Shown: positions 8,788-16,719 of the stretch, one piece after another
How positions within the stretch are numbered: position 1 is the first letter of the stretch
Layout: each line of letters opens with the position of its first letter
Assembly (NCBI RefSeq): GCF_004137255.1
Contig: NZ_SDWT01000001.1
Coordinates: 124,001 to 188,000 of the forward strand
DNA: 64,000 nt
Direction: 5' to 3'
Source: Nocardioides oleivorans
GTDB taxonomy: Bacteria > Actinomycetota > Actinomycetes > Propionibacteriales > Nocardioidaceae
The notes under the pieces: generated by a model
Told to the model about the DNA's origin: nothing
Seen by the model: only the letters and a program-made list of their open reading frames with translations
The model's database searches: none
Program-made: the position numbers and the translations under genes

Positions 8788-9624
8788 TCAGCGCTTGCGG
8801 GGCTTCTTCGCCTTCGGGCGGCTGGCCCGGGCCACCAGGTTCTGGGCCACCTCGCGGTAGGCCTGCGCGCCCTTGCTGGAGCGGCTGGTCGCCAGGATCG
8901 AGCGTCCGGCGGCCGGGGCCTCGGCGAACTTGATCGTCTTCGGGATCGGCGGCTCCACGACCTCGAGGTCGTAGGTCTCGCTGATCGTCTCCAGGACCGT
9001 GCGGGCGTGGTTGGTGCGGCCGTCGTAGAGCGTCGGCAGGACGCCCCACACCTCGAGGCCGCGGTTGGTGAAGCGGCGTACGTCGTGGACGGTGTCGAGC
9101 AGCTGTCCCACGCCCCGGTGCGACAGCGTCTCGCACTGCAGCGGCACCAGCACGCCGTCCGCGGCGGTGAGCGCGGCGACCGTCAGCACCCCGAGCGAGG
9201 GCGGGCAGTCGAGCAGCACCCAGTCGTAGGGCCCCTCCTCGGTGTCCGCCAGGTCGTCGGCGAGGCCCTCCAGCGCGCTCTTGATGACGTGCTCGCGCCC
9301 GGTGCGGGTGAGCAGGTCGGCCTCGGCGCGGGCCAGCTCGATCGTGGCCGGCAGGACGTCGACGCCGTCCTCGGTCGCGATGATGATCTCGGCCGGGTCC
9401 ACGCCCTGGGTCAGGACGTGATGCACCGAGGTCTCGAGGTCCTCGGGGTCGATGCCGAGGGAGAAGGTCAGGCATGCCTGCGGGTCGAGGTCGACGAGCA
9501 GCACGCGGTGGCCCAGCTCGGCCAGGGCTGCGCCGATCGAGGCGACGGACGTGGTCTTGGCGACCCCGCCCTTCTGGTTGGCGACGGCCAGGGTGATCGG
9601 GCCGGCAGGCTTCTTCGGGCTCAT
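8788..9624 (-). CDS. ParA/Soj-family ATPase
   Basis: 278 residues. Deviant Walker A (NQKGGVAKTTS, with Ala in place of the usual second Gly) lies near residue 17, Walker A' (LLVDLDPQACLT) near 42 and Walker B (WVLLDCPPSLG) near 134. The C-terminus is Lys/Arg-rich (PKAKKPRKR), likely for nonspecific DNA binding. ParA proteins dimerise on ATP and move cargo over the nucleoid. No parB lies beside it, so this is an orphan ParA. The mycobacterial relative Rv3213c holds the same place after the DEAD-box gene. It may position a protein complex rather than the chromosome. Confidence 0.92.
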   Translation of the reverse strand: MSPKKPAGPITLAVANQKGGVAKTTSVASIGAALAELGHRVLLVDLDPQACLTFSLGIDPEDLETSVHHVLTQGVDPAEIIIATEDGVDVLPATIELARAEADLLTRTGREHVIKSALEGLADDLADTEEGPYDWVLLDCPPSLGVLTVAALTAADGVLVPLQCETLSHRGVGQLLDTVHDVRRFTNRGLEVWGVLPTLYDGRTNHARTVLETISETYDLEVVEPPIPKTIKFAEAPAAGRSILATSRSSKGAQAYREVAQNLVARASRPKAKKPRKR

Positions 9625-9684
9625 TGCCGGCCATCATGCCGGACGGGATGGCACTCCCCACAGGTCGCCTGAAATGCTGGGCCC

Positions 9685-10437
9685 ATGACGACCTCCCTCA
9701 TCACCGGCGCGACCGCCGGCATCGGCCACGAGTACGCCGTCCAGCTCGCCGCCCGCGGCGACGACCTCGTCCTGGTGGCGCGCGACGCCGCGCGGCTGGA
9801 GGAGGTGGCCGAGGAGCTGCGGCGCGCCCACCGGGTCGAGGTCGAGGTGCTGCCCGCCGACCTCACCGACCGCGAGGCCCTGGCCCGCGTCGAGGCGCGG
9901 CTCGCCGACCGCGACCGCCCGGTCGACCTGCTGGTCAACAACGCCGGCTTCGGGCTGAAGCAGCGCTTCCTCGACAACTCCGCGGACGACGAGACCCTGA
10001 TGCTGGAGGTCCTGGTGACCTCGGTCCTGCGGCTCAGCCACGCCGCCCTCGGGCCGATGGCCGAGCGCGGCCACGGGGGGATCATCAACGTCTCCAGCGT
10101 CGCCGCCTTCCTCCCCCGCGGCACCTACTCCGCGGCCAAGGCCTGGGTGAACCAGTTCAGCGAGTGGGCACACCTGGAATACAGGTCGCGCGGGGTGAAG
10201 GTGATGGCGCTGTGCCCGGGCTTCACGAAGACCGAGTTCCACCAGCGGATGGAGGTCACGCGCGGCGACGGCTTCATGTGGCTCGACGCCGACTTCCTGG
10301 TCCGCAGGTCGCTCGAGGACTTCGAGAAGGGTCGCGCCTACTCGATCCCCGGCGCGCAGTACAAGGCGATCATCGCGCTCACCAGGGCCATCCCGAACCG
10401 CGCACTCCGGCTGACCCAGTCGATGGGTCGTCGCTGA
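9685..10437 (+). CDS. Short-chain dehydrogenase/reductase
   Basis: 250 residues, classical SDR fold. Cofactor-binding TGATAGIG is at 7-14, NNAG at 85-88, and the catalytic Ser138, Tyr148 and Lys152 lie in VSSVAAF and YSAAK. An Arg after the first strand (VARDAARL) favours NADP(H). The substrate cannot be inferred. The ATG start lies 60 bases from the divergent ParA gene, so they share a promoter region. The next gene (MTHFR-like) begins 24 bases downstream and may be cotranscribed. Confidence 0.92.
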   Translation: MTTSLITGATAGIGHEYAVQLAARGDDLVLVARDAARLEEVAEELRRAHRVEVEVLPADLTDREALARVEARLADRDRPVDLLVNNAGFGLKQRFLDNSADDETLMLEVLVTSVLRLSHAALGPMAERGHGGIINVSSVAAFLPRGTYSAAKAWVNQFSEWAHLEYRSRGVKVMALCPGFTKTEFHQRMEVTRGDGFMWLDADFLVRRSLEDFEKGRAYSIPGAQYKAIIALTRAIPNRALRLTQSMGRR

Positions 10438-10460
10438 CGACCCGCCGATAGCCTCGACGC

Positions 10461-11384
10461 GTGGACGTCGCGACACGGATCAGGTCAGGGCAGGGCGACT
10501 TCGTCCTCTTCGCGGTCACGCCGCCGCGGCAGTCGACGGCCCCCGAGCGGCTCCCGGAGATCGCCCGCGCGACCGTCGAGCGCCTGGACCGCCTCGACCT
10601 CGACGGGCTGGTCCTCTACGACATCGACGACGAGAGCGACCGCAACCCGGCCGAGCGCCCGTTCCCGTTCAGCCCGACGGTCGACCCGTCCGACTACCGC
10701 ACCGAGCACCTGCGCTCGTGGCGGACGCCGGCGGTGGTCTACCGCGCCGTGGGCAAGCACCAGCGCGACGACCTGCGGTCGTGGCTCGCCGCGCAGGACC
10801 CCGCCCGGACGCTGACCGTGATGGTGGGCGCGTCGTCGCGCGACAGCAGCACGCCGGTCTCCCTCGCCGACGCGCAGGCGATGCTTGCCGAGGTGAACCC
10901 CGACCTGCTCCTCGGCGGCGTCGCCATCCCCGAGCGCCACAGCCGCCGCGAGGACGAGCACCTGCGGATGATCGCCAAGCAGGAGGCTGGCTGCCGGTTC
11001 TTCGTCAGCCAGGTCGTGTACGACGTCAACGCGACGAAGAACCTCGTCTCGGACTACCGCTACGAGTGCGAGGCGCAGGGCGTGACGCCGGTCCCGATCG
11101 TGTTCACCTTCTCGGTCTGCGGCTCGATGAAGACCCTCGAGTTCCTGCGCTGGCTCGGCGTCGACGTGCCCCGCTGGATCGAGAACGACCTGCGCCACGC
11201 GGCCAACCCGCTCCGCGCCTCCCTCGAGCAGGCCGCCAGCACGGCCGCGGAGATCGCCGACTTCTGCCGACAGCTCGGTGTGCCCTTCGGGCTCAACGTG
11301 GAGAGCGTGTCGATCCGGCGCGAGGAGATCGAGGCCTCGGTCGCGCTCGCGGCCCGGGTGACGCCGCTCGTGCGCCTCGCCTGA
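10461..11384 (+). CDS. Methylenetetrahydrofolate reductase-like TIM-barrel protein
   Basis: 307 residues, GTG start. The fold resembles MetF: barrel strands include LDGLVLYDIDDES, LTVMVGASS, LLLGGVAIPERHS, CRFFVSQVVYD and VPIVFTFSVCG. In classical MetF the first strand carries a catalytic Glu in an E-x-x-P-P context; here the segment is FVLFAVTPPR, with Ala18 at that place. The FAD-contact region is also hard to recognise. Non-canonical MetF-like enzymes are known from mycobacteria, so a folate reductase role is possible, but a different one-carbon or flavin-free reaction cannot be ruled out. Confidence 0.7.
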   Translation: MDVATRIRSGQGDFVLFAVTPPRQSTAPERLPEIARATVERLDRLDLDGLVLYDIDDESDRNPAERPFPFSPTVDPSDYRTEHLRSWRTPAVVYRAVGKHQRDDLRSWLAAQDPARTLTVMVGASSRDSSTPVSLADAQAMLAEVNPDLLLGGVAIPERHSRREDEHLRMIAKQEAGCRFFVSQVVYDVNATKNLVSDYRYECEAQGVTPVPIVFTFSVCGSMKTLEFLRWLGVDVPRWIENDLRHAANPLRASLEQAASTAAEIADFCRQLGVPFGLNVESVSIRREEIEASVALAARVTPLVRLA

Positions 11385-11419
11385 GGCGCACTGGCACGTG
11401 AGTCTCCTGGAGACTCACG
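11370..11419. terminator. Two tandem hairpins between convergent genes
   Basis: The first hairpin (11370-11391) has a 9-bp stem GTGCGCCTC / GAGGCGCAC with a 4-base loop and spans the MTHFR-like stop codon. The second (11397-11419) has stem CGTGAGTCT / AGACTCACG with loop CCTGG and spans the stop codon of the convergent kinase gene. Together they probably terminate transcription from both sides. Confidence 0.7.
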
Positions 11420-11948
11420 GCCCAGCGAGCGTCCGGATCCAGGCCTCGAGGTCGCGGGGGCGGGTGAAGAGCAGCGTCTCGGGAGCCGACGGGTCGGCCG
11501 CCCAGGCACGCATCCGGTCTCGCTTGCGGACGAAGGACTGGAAGTGCCACCGGATGATCGAGGACCGGTCGAAGATCTTGGCGAAGGACTCGACGTTGCC
11601 GTTGCAGCGCGGCTCCTTGGTGATCGCGCCGCGCACCGTGCGGCGGACCAGGCGCGACAGGGAGAGCCAGCGCGGGTAGTCGAGCCCGACGACCAGCTGG
11701 ACCCGCGGCTCGACGAGGTCGCGCCACTGGCCGTAGGCCGAGTCGAGGAGCCACCGGTCCCCGGCCACGACCTCGCCGATGAGCTCGCGCTGGCGGTCCT
11801 CCTCCACCGGCACCCAGCCGGGCTGCCACGTGAGCTCGTCGACGAGGGTCACCGGGTGCCCGGTGCGCGCACCGATCGCGAGCCCCGCCGTCGACTTGCC
11901 GCTGCCGGTGACGCCGTAGAGCAGGACCCGGTCGGGGAGCTCGGTCAT
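11415..11948 (-). CDS. P-loop nucleoside/adenylate kinase-like protein
   Basis: 177 residues. The P-loop GVTGSGKST is at about 12-20, followed by LVDELTWQPGWVPVE, LLDSAYGQWRDLVEPRVQLVVGLDYPR in pieces, and an Arg-rich lid (SRLVRRTVRGAITKE). This pattern matches the FlaR/topology-modulation type of small adenylate kinase-like proteins. The target of phosphorylation is unknown. Its start overlaps the PHP-phosphoesterase stop as ATGA, so the two are coupled. Confidence 0.75.
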   Translation of the reverse strand: MTELPDRVLLYGVTGSGKSTAGLAIGARTGHPVTLVDELTWQPGWVPVEEDRQRELIGEVVAGDRWLLDSAYGQWRDLVEPRVQLVVGLDYPRWLSLSRLVRRTVRGAITKEPRCNGNVESFAKIFDRSSIIRWHFQSFVRKRDRMRAWAADPSAPETLLFTRPRDLEAWIRTLAGP

Positions 11949-12772
11949 CGCGCGAGCGAGAGCAGCCGCTCGTACTGCTCGGGGTCGGTCGTGTTGACCC
12001 CGAGCTCGTGGTCGACCTTGCCGAGGCCGTGGTAGTCGCTCGAGCCCGTCATCACCAGGTCGAGGTCGTGCCCGATGGCCCGGAGCCGCTCACGCACCTC
12101 GGGCGGGTGGTCCTGGTGGTCGACCTCGATCCCCGCGAGCCCCAGCTCCTTGAGACCGGCCAACGCATCGGCGGAGAGCACCGTGCCACCACGCCCCCAC
12201 GGGTGCGCGATCACCGGCACTCCGCCGGCGGCGACGAGCAGCGGGACCATGTCCTCCAGATCGGCGGCGTACCGGTTGCGGTAGCCCGGCCGCCCCGGGT
12301 TGAGCAGCGTCTCGAACGCCTCCGTCCGGTCCCCCACCACGCCGAGGCGCACCAGCGCGTCCGCCACGTGCGGGCGGCCGGCGGCCACCGAGCTCCCGGC
12401 CTCGCGGCGCACGTCCTCCTCGGTGATGTCGATCCCGTGCTGGCGCAGCGCGTCGACCATCGCGGGCGTGCGCTCGGTGCGACCGGCGAGGATGCGGTCG
12501 AGCGCGGCGACCAGGGGCGGGTACGCCGGGTCCGGCAGGTAGGCGAGCAGGTGCACGCCGCGGTGGCGGAACGCAGTGCTGATCTCGAGGCCCGGCACTA
12601 GCGTGATGCCCACCTCGTCGGCGGCGCGCTGCGCCTCGGCCCACCCGGACATCGCGTCGTGGTCGGTCAGGGCGACCACGTCGAGCCCGGAAGCCGCGGC
12701 CTTGCGGACGAGGTCACCCGGGGAGTCGGTGCCGTCGCTCGCCGCCGAGTGCGTGTGGAGGTCGATCCGCAC
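11945..12772 (-). CDS. PHP-domain phosphoesterase (RNase AM/TrpH-like)
   Basis: 275 residues. Metal ligands of the PHP domain are visible: HTHS at 6-9, LTDHDAMSG near 56, VPGLEIS near 79, GRPHVADAL near 132, VIAHPWG near 190 and SSDYHG near 249. Relatives hydrolyse 3'-phosphoadenosine 5'-phosphate or trim RNA 5' ends (E. coli YciV/RnaseAM). It lies one base after the histidine-phosphatase gene and overlaps the kinase gene, forming a three-gene minus-strand operon of phosphate-transfer proteins. Confidence 0.88.
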   Translation of the reverse strand: MRIDLHTHSAASDGTDSPGDLVRKAAASGLDVVALTDHDAMSGWAEAQRAADEVGITLVPGLEISTAFRHRGVHLLAYLPDPAYPPLVAALDRILAGRTERTPAMVDALRQHGIDITEEDVRREAGSSVAAGRPHVADALVRLGVVGDRTEAFETLLNPGRPGYRNRYAADLEDMVPLLVAAGGVPVIAHPWGRGGTVLSADALAGLKELGLAGIEVDHQDHPPEVRERLRAIGHDLDLVMTGSSDYHGLGKVDHELGVNTTDPEQYERLLSLAR

Positions 12773-12773
12773 G

Positions 12774-13343
12774 TCAGCTGTTCCACTTCAGCAGCACGGG
12801 GGTCTCCCGCTCGAACCCGAGCACGGAGACCGTGGAGGTGTCGAGCCGGAAGAACCGGCCCTCCTCCGCGGGCTGCTGGATCCAGCGCGCGGTGAGGACG
12901 CGCAGGGAGTGGCCGTGGGCGAAGACGAGCGTGCGGTCGTGCTCGAGCGCCCGGGCGACGACGCGGTCGAGGCGCGCGGACACCTCGGCGGCGGTCTCGC
13001 CACCGGGGGTCGGGTGGCTCCAGACGGTCCAGCCGGGGTCGGTCTCGCGGATCTGGTCGGTCGTGATGCCCTCGTAGTCGCCGTAGGCCCACTCGGCGAG
13101 GTCCTCGTCGACCTCGGCGTCGGCGTGGCCCGCCAGCTCGGCCGTACGACGCGCGCGCTGGCGCGGGCTGGTCAGCACGAGGTCGAAGTCGACGTCGTAG
13201 AGCCGCGGGCCGAGCAGGATCGCGGCCTCCTCGCCGTCGGAGGTCAGCGGGAGGTCGGTGGTCGAGGTGTGCCGGCCGTCGCGACTCCACTCGGTCTCGC
13301 CGTGCCGGACGATCCAGAGCTCGGGGCCAGCAACCGATGACAT
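12774..13343 (-). CDS. Histidine phosphatase family protein
   Basis: 189 residues from ATG 13343. The catalytic RHGE motif is at 13-16 (IVRHGETEWS), the second Arg lies in SPRQRARRTAEL, and the second His is H143 in FAHGHS. This is the phosphoglycerate-mutase-like branch that includes CobC and broad-specificity phosphatases; Trp-rich AEWAYGDYEG fits sugar-phosphate or nucleotide phosphatases. The open frame continues far upstream but only antisense to the MFS gene, so the internal ATG is used. It is first in the operon with the PHP and kinase genes. Confidence 0.92.
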   Translation of the reverse strand: MSSVAGPELWIVRHGETEWSRDGRHTSTTDLPLTSDGEEAAILLGPRLYDVDFDLVLTSPRQRARRTAELAGHADAEVDEDLAEWAYGDYEGITTDQIRETDPGWTVWSHPTPGGETAAEVSARLDRVVARALEHDRTLVFAHGHSLRVLTARWIQQPAEEGRFFRLDTSTVSVLGFERETPVLLKWNS

Positions 13344-13382
13344 GCCGCGAGTCTCCCACGCGCGGGACGGCGTGCTGCCACG

Positions 13383-14567
13383 ATGCTCACCATGGCGACA
13401 GCGACGGGCACCGGCGCGGACCTCCGGCGCGCACGCCTCGCGATCGCCGCGGCCTTCCTCACGCAGGGGCTCGTCTTCATCAGCCTCACGACGCGGTTGC
13501 CGCGCATCCAGGACCGGTGGGACCTCGACGAGCTCGCCCTGTCCGGCGTGCTGCTGATGATGGTGCTGCTGGCCGGCGTCGGCTCGCTCGTCGCCGAGAA
13601 GCTCGCACCCCGCCTCGACAGCGCCGTCGTGCTCCGCGCCGGGCTGGTCGTGATCGCGGTGTCGGTCGCGGTGCTGGTCCTCGCACCCGTGACCGCTGTC
13701 TTCGTCCTCGGCCTGGCGGCTTACGGCGTCGGGCTCGGCATCGTCGACGCGACGGGCAACATGCAGGCGGTCGCCCTCGAGCACCGGCTGGGCCGGGTCG
13801 TCCTCCCGTCGTGCCACGGCGCCTGGACCCTCGGGGGCGTCATCGGTGCCGTGCTGACCCTGGCCACGACGGACGTGCCGTGGTCGGCCCTCGCCGCGCT
13901 CGCGCTGCTGCCGCTGGCGGCAGCAGCGGCGCCGTACCTCGCCCGCGACTCCGGCGAGGCCGCCACCTCGACCGACACCGACGTGCCGTGGCGGGCGATC
14001 GTGATGATCGGCCTGGCGCTCGTCGTCTTCTACACCGTCGACACGGCGGCGTCGACGTGGGGACCGGTCTACCTCGACGACGTCTTCCGCGCACCCGAGG
14101 AGCTGGTCGCGCTGGCCACGCTCCCCTACCTCGTGGCCAGCGGCCTGGTGCGGCTGGTCGGCGACCGGCTGACCGAGCAGGTCGGCGCGGTGCGGCTGCT
14201 GCGCGTCGGGGCCGCGATCGCTCTCGTGTCGCTGGCGGTCATCGTCGCCGCCCCGACGTGGCCGGTGGCCGTGCTCGGCTTCACCCTGCTCGGCTGCGGC
14301 GTCGCGGTGGTCGCGCCGCTGAGCTTCTCCGCCGCCGCTGCGCTCGCGGGGCGCGACGCCGACCCGGCCACCCGCCAGGCCCGCGTGGACGCGGTCGTGG
14401 CGCGCTTCAACCAGTTCAACTACGCCGGCGCGCTGCTCGGTGCGGTGATGACCGGCGCGGTCGGGTCGAGCTCGCTGCGGGTCGGCTTCGCCGTGCCCCT
14501 CGTGCTGGTCGTGGCCCTGTTCTGGCTCGCGAGGGCCTTCGCACCGGCGGACGACCCCTCGGTCTGA
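13383..14567 (+). CDS. MFS transporter
   Basis: 394 residues with about twelve hydrophobic helices and a central cytoplasmic loop near 190-205 (ARDSGEAATSTDTDVPWR), the usual major-facilitator layout. An Arg-containing motif A-like loop (VAEKLAPRLDS) follows the second helix. Start is ATG 13383 or ATG 13392; the second gives MATATGTG. It is divergent from the histidine-phosphatase gene. Substrate is unknown; the family includes sugar and drug exporters. Confidence 0.88.
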   Translation: MLTMATATGTGADLRRARLAIAAAFLTQGLVFISLTTRLPRIQDRWDLDELALSGVLLMMVLLAGVGSLVAEKLAPRLDSAVVLRAGLVVIAVSVAVLVLAPVTAVFVLGLAAYGVGLGIVDATGNMQAVALEHRLGRVVLPSCHGAWTLGGVIGAVLTLATTDVPWSALAALALLPLAAAAAPYLARDSGEAATSTDTDVPWRAIVMIGLALVVFYTVDTAASTWGPVYLDDVFRAPEELVALATLPYLVASGLVRLVGDRLTEQVGAVRLLRVGAAIALVSLAVIVAAPTWPVAVLGFTLLGCGVAVVAPLSFSAAAALAGRDADPATRQARVDAVVARFNQFNYAGALLGAVMTGAVGSSSLRVGFAVPLVLVVALFWLARAFAPADDPSV

Positions 14568-14594
14568 GGACCGCCCGCCGGGCACGACGACGGG

Positions 14595-14780
14595 TCAGGA
14601 CCCGCCGCCACCGGCCTTGCGTCGGTGCATCGGCTTGGCGACGTTCTTGTCGTTGACCTCCGAGCCGTGGGCCTTCTCGTGCGAGCCGGCGCTGTCGTCG
14701 GGGTGGTGGTGGCCCTTCTTGCGATCGAGGGCCTCCCGCATCTTCGCCTTGATGTCGGCGTTGGGGTCCTGATCAGCCAT
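14595..14780 (-). CDS. DUF5302 family small protein
   Basis: 61 residues from ATG 14780, with GGAGG 4-8 bases upstream. The protein is hydrophilic, begins MADQDPNADIKAKMREALDR and continues KKGHHHP, ending KAGGGGS. This matches DUF5302, a short actinobacterial family of unknown function. It contains a charged helix, a His-rich stretch and a basic tail, so it may bind nucleic acid or metal. An upstream in-frame ATG exists but lacks a ribosome-binding site. Confidence 0.85.
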   Translation of the reverse strand: MADQDPNADIKAKMREALDRKKGHHHPDDSAGSHEKAHGSEVNDKNVAKPMHRRKAGGGGS

Positions 14781-14859
14781 GGGGTCCTCCTGGGGTGGGT
14801 GTGGACTCGAGACGGTCGGACTGCCACCTTGCCAAAGTCCTCCAACGAGGGCCAACGAC

Positions 14860-15672
14860 TTACCGCTTCTGGAGCACGTCCACGCGCCCGGCGAGCTTGC
14901 CCGCCATCTTGTAGACGTGCCAGCGGCAGTCGCCGACCATGACGTCGTACGCCGCGTCGCCGAACTCGCCGCGGTAGCGCTCGGGGTCGCGCAGCAGCCG
15001 CGCCAGGTGGAGCAGCGCCCGGCCGGCGCTGCCCTCGGCCTCCTGCGCGGCCTCGCCCCACTCGTCGGCCAGGTCGATCGACTCGACGACCCGCAGGCCG
15101 GAGTCCGCGATCGCCTCGTCGATCACGACCGGGTCGGCCGAGGTGGGCACCACGCCCATCACGTCGAAGAGGTCGAGGGCCTCCTCGGCACCCAGCAGGT
15201 CGGTGCCGACGACCTGGTAGGCGACGACGTACCCGCCCGGGCGCAGCACGCGGGCGAACTCGGCGAACGCGTCGACGGGGTGGGCGACGTGCACCATCAC
15301 GTCGCGGCACCAGACCAGGTCGAGCGAGGAGTCGTGGGCGGGGACCTGCGTCGCGGAGCCGCGCTCGAAGGAGACGCGCGAGGCGATGTCCGAGGTGAGC
15401 TCGCGACGCGCCTCGCGCGCGAGGTCGAGGTGGCGCTGGACGGGATCGATGCCGAGCACCCGGAGGCCGAAGTGGGTCGCGAGCCGGAAGGCGTACGCCC
15501 CTTCGCCGCAGCCGACGTCGACGGCACGGCTGTCGGGTCGGAGGTCGAGCTCGCGCACCACCTGCAGCAGGACCGACGGGTCCCGCGGCGCGAGGCTCTC
15601 GTCGAGGCGGGCGCCGAACGCCTCCTCGATGCGCGGATAGGTGTCGTAGAAGAACTCGCGGTCCCAGGCCAT
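14860..15672 (-). CDS. SAM-dependent class I methyltransferase
   Basis: 270 residues from ATG 15672. Motif I (AVDVGCGEGAYA) lies near residue 50, followed by the acidic end of strand 2 (VLGIDPVQRH), motif II (LDLVWCRDVMVHVAHP) near 120 and motif III (LRPGGYVVAYQ) near 148. This is the Methyltransf_11/25 architecture typical of small-molecule O-, N- or C-methylation. It is divergent from the sulfotransferase-like genes by 33 bases and may share their promoter region. Substrate unknown. Confidence 0.9.
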   Translation of the reverse strand: MAWDREFFYDTYPRIEEAFGARLDESLAPRDPSVLLQVVRELDLRPDSRAVDVGCGEGAYAFRLATHFGLRVLGIDPVQRHLDLAREARRELTSDIASRVSFERGSATQVPAHDSSLDLVWCRDVMVHVAHPVDAFAEFARVLRPGGYVVAYQVVGTDLLGAEEALDLFDVMGVVPTSADPVVIDEAIADSGLRVVESIDLADEWGEAAQEAEGSAGRALLHLARLLRDPERYRGEFGDAAYDVMVGDCRWHVYKMAGKLAGRVDVLQKR

Positions 15673-15705
15673 GGGAGGAGTCTGCCGGTTCCCTAGGATC
15701 AGGAC

Positions 15706-16719
15706 ATGGCTCGCCGCGTGTTCCTCCACTGCGGGACCGCCAAGTCCGGGACCACCTACCTGCAGGACCTGTGGTGGCACCACCGCGACGCGCTGCGCGA
15801 GCGCGGGCTGCTGCTGCCGGGCGAGGCGCTGCGCGACCACTTCCACGCGGCGGCGCTGGTCAAGGGCATGGACGTCATCGTCGACGACCTCGACGCGACC
15901 GACCGCGAGGTCTGGCAGCGGCTGGTCGCCGAGACCCGCGCGTGGGACCGCGACGCCCTCATCAGCCACGAGCACTTCTCCGACTCCTCCGCCGAGGCGG
16001 CCGCCACCGCCCTGGCCGACCTCGCCACGGCGGCCGACGAGGTGCACCTGGTCGTCACCGTGCGCGACCTCGGCCGGGTGCTGCCCTCGGCGTGGCAGCA
16101 GCGGGTCAAGCAGGGCGCCCGCCAGCCCTACCGGAGGTTCCTCGCGACGGTCCGCCGCGGCGACGACGAGCAGAAGTTCTGGCGCTACCAGGACGTCGTC
16201 GGCGTCCTCGACCGCTGGGCGGCGGGACTGCCGGGTGCCCGCGTGCACCTCGTCGTCGTACCTCCCCCCGGGTCGGCGCGCGACGAGCTCTGGCTGCGCA
16301 CGGCCTCGGTGCTGGGCGTCGACGTCTCCGGCCTCGACACCGAGCCGCGGCTGCCCAACGACTCGCTCTCGATCGTGGAGGCCGAGCTGCTGCGCCGGGT
16401 CAACACCGTCATCCCGCGCGAGCGCCGCTCGGTCGCGCTGACCCGCCTGACCAAGGGCGCCTTCGCGCGCGACCTGCTCGCCGGCAGCGCGCCGAAGGAG
16501 CCGTTCGTCCTCCCCGCGAAGCACGCGGGCTGGGTGCGCGAGCGCTCCGAGCAGATGGTGGCCGCGCTCCGGGAGGGGCAGTACGACGTCGTGGGCGACC
16601 TCGACGACCTGCTGCCCGCCAGCCCGCGGTCGGGCCGCACCCCCGACCAGGCCTCCGACGGCGAGCTGCTCGCGGTCGCCACGACCGTCGTGGCCCGGAT
16701 GATCGAGCAGGAGCGCTGA
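15706..16719 (+). CDS. Sulfotransferase-like protein, paralogue 1
   Basis: 337 residues. FLHCGTAKSGTTYLQ at 6-20 matches the 5'-phosphosulfate-binding P-loop of PAPS sulfotransferases, and TVRDLGRVLPSAWQQ at 118-132 matches the 3'-phosphate site (Arg and Ser spacing). A second, longer copy follows at once, sharing a TGATG stop-start, and a third is at 34.3-35.6 kb. All have WQQ in place of the usual Ser-x-Tyr end of the motif. There is no signal peptide, so it acts in the cytoplasm, probably on a glycan or lipid precursor; acceptor unknown. Confidence 0.8.
   Translation: MARRVFLHCGTAKSGTTYLQDLWWHHRDALRERGLLLPGEALRDHFHAAALVKGMDVIVDDLDATDREVWQRLVAETRAWDRDALISHEHFSDSSAEAAATALADLATAADEVHLVVTVRDLGRVLPSAWQQRVKQGARQPYRRFLATVRRGDDEQKFWRYQDVVGVLDRWAAGLPGARVHLVVVPPPGSARDELWLRTASVLGVDVSGLDTEPRLPNDSLSIVEAELLRRVNTVIPRERRSVALTRLTKGAFARDLLAGSAPKEPFVLPAKHAGWVRERSEQMVAALREGQYDVVGDLDDLLPASPRSGRTPDQASDGELLAVATTVVARMIEQER

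Noticed and set aside
8788..9624. A complete parABS partition locus at the ParA-like gene
   Set aside because: No parB gene and no recognisable parS 16-mer next to it; the ParA is an orphan as in the mycobacterial block.
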